The notes below the pieces were generated by a model that saw nothing but the letters and a program-made list of their open reading frames with translations, did not search any database and had not been told where the DNA came from. From DAOUKH01 sp964291475 (GTDB taxonomy: Bacteria > Chloroflexota > Dehalococcoidia > SHYB01), in contig OZ220078.1 of assembly GCA_964291475.2 (NCBI GenBank), positions 62,001-126,000 of the forward strand: a stretch of DNA of 64,000 nucleotides, written 5' to 3'. Made by a program: the position numbers and the translations under genes. Positions 61,551-64,000 of this stretch are shown piece by piece. Each line of letters starts with the position of its first letter. Position 1 is the first letter of the stretch.

Positions 61551-63512
61551 CTACCCCTCGATGGCCGGGGGGTCGCGTGGGGCTGCGCGCCGCCGCCGTC
61601 GGCTGGGCCGGAGGGGGTTGATGATCCAGTCCCAGAAGATGGCGATGAGGAGCGCCCCGAAGGCTCCGAGCGCCACGTAGAGGCTGAGCCACCTGACTCC
61701 CTCGGCGAAGTCGTTACTCGCGGTCTCGGCGAGGTCGACGACCTTGTTTCCGAGCAGGACGGACGTCCCGGCGAAGTCCCCGGCGGCCTCTTCCAGGATC
61801 TCCGCGCGGGCCTCTTCGACGGCCGGATCGGCCAGCGCGCCATAGACCGGCCAGGAGAGGACGAAGACAAGCACGGCGGCGATGAGGAGGACGAACGCAG
61901 CCCAGCCCGCTCTGCCGGACCAACGGCCCCCGCCCAGGGCGCCGAGGATGGCGAGCAGGACCGGCGCGATGATGTAGGCCACCCAGCCGAACCGGGTGAA
62001 GTCGTCGAGCGATTGGCGGGCCTCGTCGAGCGCCTCCCCAAAGTCGTCGGCATCTTCCTTGGGGTGCGCGTATCCGTCGGCGAGGAAGTCGCGGGCCTCG
62101 TCGATGGCTTCCAGGGCGTCGTCGTTGGCGAGGTCGGCGCGAAGGTCATCCTGGTTATAGGTCCAGTCCTCGTTGAGAATCCCCCGGAGGTCGTCGAAGG
62201 ATGCGAGCGCCGCCTCGCCGCCGCTCCGTTCCACCGCCGATCGGAGGTCTTCTTCGGAGAAGGTGAGCGTATCGGGCACGGGCCCCAGCGCGATGCTCTC
62301 GACCGAGGCGGCGATGCCGGGCCGTGCCTGTAGCGCGATTTCGCTCGCGGTCAAGTCTGAAGGGAGACAAGGCGGGAGTGTTTGCGCCAGAGCCCTTCTC
62401 GCGGCCTGCGCGTCCGCTTCGGTGGCGCAGGCGGGCAGGCTCCGCAGCGCTTCGTCCAGCTTGCCGACGGCCAGGTTGGTCAAGGCGGTTGCCGCTTCCC
62501 GCCTCCCTTGGGCCAAGGAGACTCGGGTCGAGAACCCATCCGACCGCCCCGTCAGGTAGTCGCTGACTTCAGCGATGACGGGCTCGACCTGCTGCTGGAC
62601 GTTCGCGGGCGACACGCCTCGGCGGAGGGCGTCGGCGATCTCTTGCCGCGAGACCTCTATGCCATGAGAGAGTCTCACCGTGTCTGGCAGACGCTTCTCC
62701 AACTCGGGTTCAACGACCCCGGTGAAGGCGACGTCATGGGCGTCGGCCTCGCGAAGAATGGCCGCGGCCTCCGAGGCCGCCGACTCCAGAAGTTCGGTGA
62801 GGCCGATGCGCAGCTCAAAGGTGTCCGACTCCCCAAGTAGGTAGGGCGTCACCTGGTCGAGTCCCCGTTCGACTTGGGCCGCCGACCACTCCGGGGTCAC
62901 GGCGTTCTCGATCGCCCGGATGATCCGCTCCTCGGCCTTGTCGCCGGTGCCGAAGATGAGGAGCATCCACCCGGACGGCTCCCCGGCGTCGGCCCGCGCG
63001 TCGCGAACCGCTTCGCGGATCCTGGGATGGACTTCCTGCTCCAGCAGCCCGTCGTAGGCCCCGGCCTCCCACAGGAGCGCTTCGAGTTCGTCCACCAAGG
63101 CTCGGATGTGCCGGGCCGCCTCGACCCTCAGCGTGATCCGGTCGCGCTGCCCGGCCACGTACTCGCCGACCTGCAGCACCGCCGGGGCGACGAGCGCCTC
63201 AAGTTCCTGCGGGGAAAGGGCCCGGCCTACGGCGCCGGTGAGTTGGGGCGTGGTGAGACCGGATGCGGCCAGCGGGTTGGCGTGGAAGTCGTCACCAAAC
63301 TCCTCGGGTCCGAGGGCGCGCGTTTCGTCGAAAGCCGACGACACGACGTCGAAGGTGGCGAATCGGTAGACGTCGGCCTTCTTCAGCAGCTCGGGATAGT
63401 AGGTTGGGTTGAGGAGGCCGTCGTTGAGCCTGACGTATGCCAGCGCAATGAAGAGGGCTCCCACGAGGAGGACGCCCACGAGCAGGAAGGCTATCCAGCG
63501 GAGAATCGTCAT
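61551..63512 (-). CDS. Large membrane-anchored protein with threefold extracytoplasmic repeat
   Basis: 653 aa. One N-terminal transmembrane segment (WIAFLLVGVLLVGALFIALAY), a large predicted extracytoplasmic part (about residues 30-510), and three C-terminal segments (VAYIIAPVLLAILGAL, GWAAFVLLIAAVLVFVLSW, SLYVALGAFGALLIAIFWDW). The middle part contains three similar acidic helical modules: around 105-165 (LSPQELEALVAPAVLQVGEY-VAG), 225-290 (VERGLDQVTPYLLGESDTFE) and 310-370 (VEPVIAEVSDYLTGRSDGFS). I recognise no named domain. TM-repeat-TM layout suggests an envelope assembly or stress function, purely by shape. Confidence 0.78.
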   Translation of the reverse strand: MTILRWIAFLLVGVLLVGALFIALAYVRLNDGLLNPTYYPELLKKADVYRFATFDVVSSAFDETRALGPEEFGDDFHANPLAASGLTTPQLTGAVGRALSPQELEALVAPAVLQVGEYVAGQRDRITLRVEAARHIRALVDELEALLWEAGAYDGLLEQEVHPRIREAVRDARADAGEPSGWMLLIFGTGDKAEERIIRAIENAVTPEWSAAQVERGLDQVTPYLLGESDTFELRIGLTELLESAASEAAAILREADAHDVAFTGVVEPELEKRLPDTVRLSHGIEVSRQEIADALRRGVSPANVQQQVEPVIAEVSDYLTGRSDGFSTRVSLAQGRREAATALTNLAVGKLDEALRSLPACATEADAQAARRALAQTLPPCLPSDLTASEIALQARPGIAASVESIALGPVPDTLTFSEEDLRSAVERSGGEAALASFDDLRGILNEDWTYNQDDLRADLANDDALEAIDEARDFLADGYAHPKEDADDFGEALDEARQSLDDFTRFGWVAYIIAPVLLAILGALGGGRWSGRAGWAAFVLLIAAVLVFVLSWPVYGALADPAVEEARAEILEEAAGDFAGTSVLLGNKVVDLAETASNDFAEGVRWLSLYVALGAFGALLIAIFWDWIINPLRPSRRRRRAAPRDPPAIEG

Positions 63513-63689
63513 GCGAAAGCGCCGTCCTGCGGAAGGGAGTGGTGGCGCAGGTCAGCCGAGGGCCATCAGAGCTCCGGAGACGCGTCGCCCCCACACCATC
63601 GGGCAGGGCGGCGCTTCTGTCAATGGCGGCTGGGCGCCTGCTGCGGCAAGGGTGTCGGCGTGACGACGCGGGCGACGTCTACGATTTGC

Positions 63690-63695
63690 TATACT
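63690..63695 (+). promoter_or_regulatory. Putative -10 element of the tRNA gene
   Basis: TATACT, 26 bp upstream of the tRNA 5' end. The -35 region is weak. Confidence 0.5.
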
Positions 63696-63721
63696 TCAGA
63701 AGCGCCTCTTCAGGCGCGCCC

Positions 63722-63797
63722 GGGGATATAGCTCAGTTGGGAGAGCGCCGCGTTCGCAATGCGGAGGCCGGGGGTTCGAATCCCCCTATCTCCACCA
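63722..63797 (+). tRNA. tRNA-Ala (anticodon CGC)
   Basis: 76 nt with encoded CCA. Acceptor GGGGATA/TATCTCC (one G-U), D-arm GCTCAGTTGGGAGAGC, anticodon loop TTCGCAA with anticodon CGC (reads GCG, Ala), T-arm GGGGGTTCGAATCCCCC. All stems pair well. Confidence 0.98.
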
Positions 63798-63897
63798 CTT
63801 TCCGTTAGGCCCCGCCGGTTTCGGCAGGCTCCGCGGCCTCCGCTCCTCCCTCGAGACGAACGCGTCTAGGGTTCTTCGGACGGGCGCGTAACGACAC

Positions 63898-63932
63898 GGC
63901 CCCGCCACCTAGAAGGTCGGCGGGGCCTCTTT
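63898..63932 (+). terminator. Rho-independent terminator
   Basis: Nine-bp perfect stem GGCCCCGCC/GGCGGGGCC (63898-63906 with 63919-63927) with a 12-nt loop and TCTTTC tail. About 100 bp after the tRNA. It could also serve the convergent gene at 63961. Confidence 0.78.
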
Positions 63933-63960
63933 CGGTCCAGAAACCTATGTGAGAGCGCGG

Positions 63961-64000
63961 CTAGGCGTGGGCGTGGTGCTCGTGGGTGTCGCACTCGTGG
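63961..64000 (-). CDS. C-terminal end of a protein with His-rich tail (partial)
   Basis: Minus-strand reading gives HECDTHEHHAHA and a TAG stop at 63961-63963; the rest lies outside the window. The His/Cys-rich tail suggests metal binding or transport. Only 12 codons are visible, so no family can be named. Confidence 0.4.
   Translation of the reverse strand, partial: HECDTHEHHAHA

Overview
The window is a high-GC bacterial chromosome fragment with dense, short-spaced operons on both strands. No ribosomal marker is present, so the taxon is an inference. Small lipoproteins with long Thr/Pro spacers, several class III CoA-transferases and amidohydrolases, two-nitroreductase-domain SagB-type proteins and hot-dog/SDR lipid-type enzymes suggest Chloroflexota (Dehalococcoidia or SAR202-like), probably a metagenome-assembled or long-read contig.

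Layout. 1-13.3 kb: the 5' part of an acyl-CoA dehydrogenase, an amidohydrolase with a clear terminator, class II fumarase, two tandem Thr/Pro-linker lipoproteins, and on the minus strand SagB-type dehydrogenase, FIST sensor, MaoC-like protein, TIGR01777 epimerase and an SDR. Then come a broken PepSY-TM-like gene, a PmbA/TldE-like gene and a conserved 66-aa protein. 13.5-19.1 kb: a minus-strand operon lipA-lpdA-pdhA-pdhB-pdhC for the pyruvate (or 2-oxoacid) dehydrogenase complex. 19.1-25.2 kb: tandem-domain ThyX-like protein, two adjacent CaiB/BaiF CoA-transferases, two small proteins and an orphan DNA methyltransferase. 25.2-28.5 kb: modABC molybdate (or tungstate) transporter divergent from a PucR-type HTH gene coupled to a molbindin gene. 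28.6-34.5 kb: MNT-HEPN fusion, uvrB, small membrane protein, LigD-like ligase with altered motifs, isochorismatase-fold protein without its cysteine, and a DUF192 lipoprotein.

34.7-42.8 kb is one thiamine operon led by a textbook TPP riboswitch with promoter and terminator: thiG-tenI-thiS-thiO-thiE-thiL-thiD and a ThiZXY-like transporter. thiC and thiF are absent. 42.9-45.2 kb: MFS exporter and metallophosphoesterase. 45.3-50.2 kb is the accessory, repeat-rich part: an IS481-family element whose 4-bp target duplication reconstructs a host repeat, a five-copy 168-bp tandem array of that repeat, a DEAD-box helicase with a terminator-like leader and a REP palindrome inside its coding sequence, and a further triplicate repeat. 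50.2-54.2 kb: CoA-transferase, luciferase-like monooxygenase, alpha/beta hydrolase, MOSC protein. 54.2-55.6 kb is a visibly lower-GC island with a DUF6941 gene and broken MazE/MazF remnants. 55.6-64 kb: VOC protein, amidohydrolase, ACT protein, PLP decarboxylase, two tandem enoyl-CoA hydratases, an SDR without its lysine, a large repeat-containing membrane protein and tRNA-Ala(CGC).

At least eleven single-base frameshifts are visible, several in core genes (pdhC, the PmbA-like gene). That pattern points to residual sequencing error in part; real decay is more plausible for the MazEF island and the PepSY gene.
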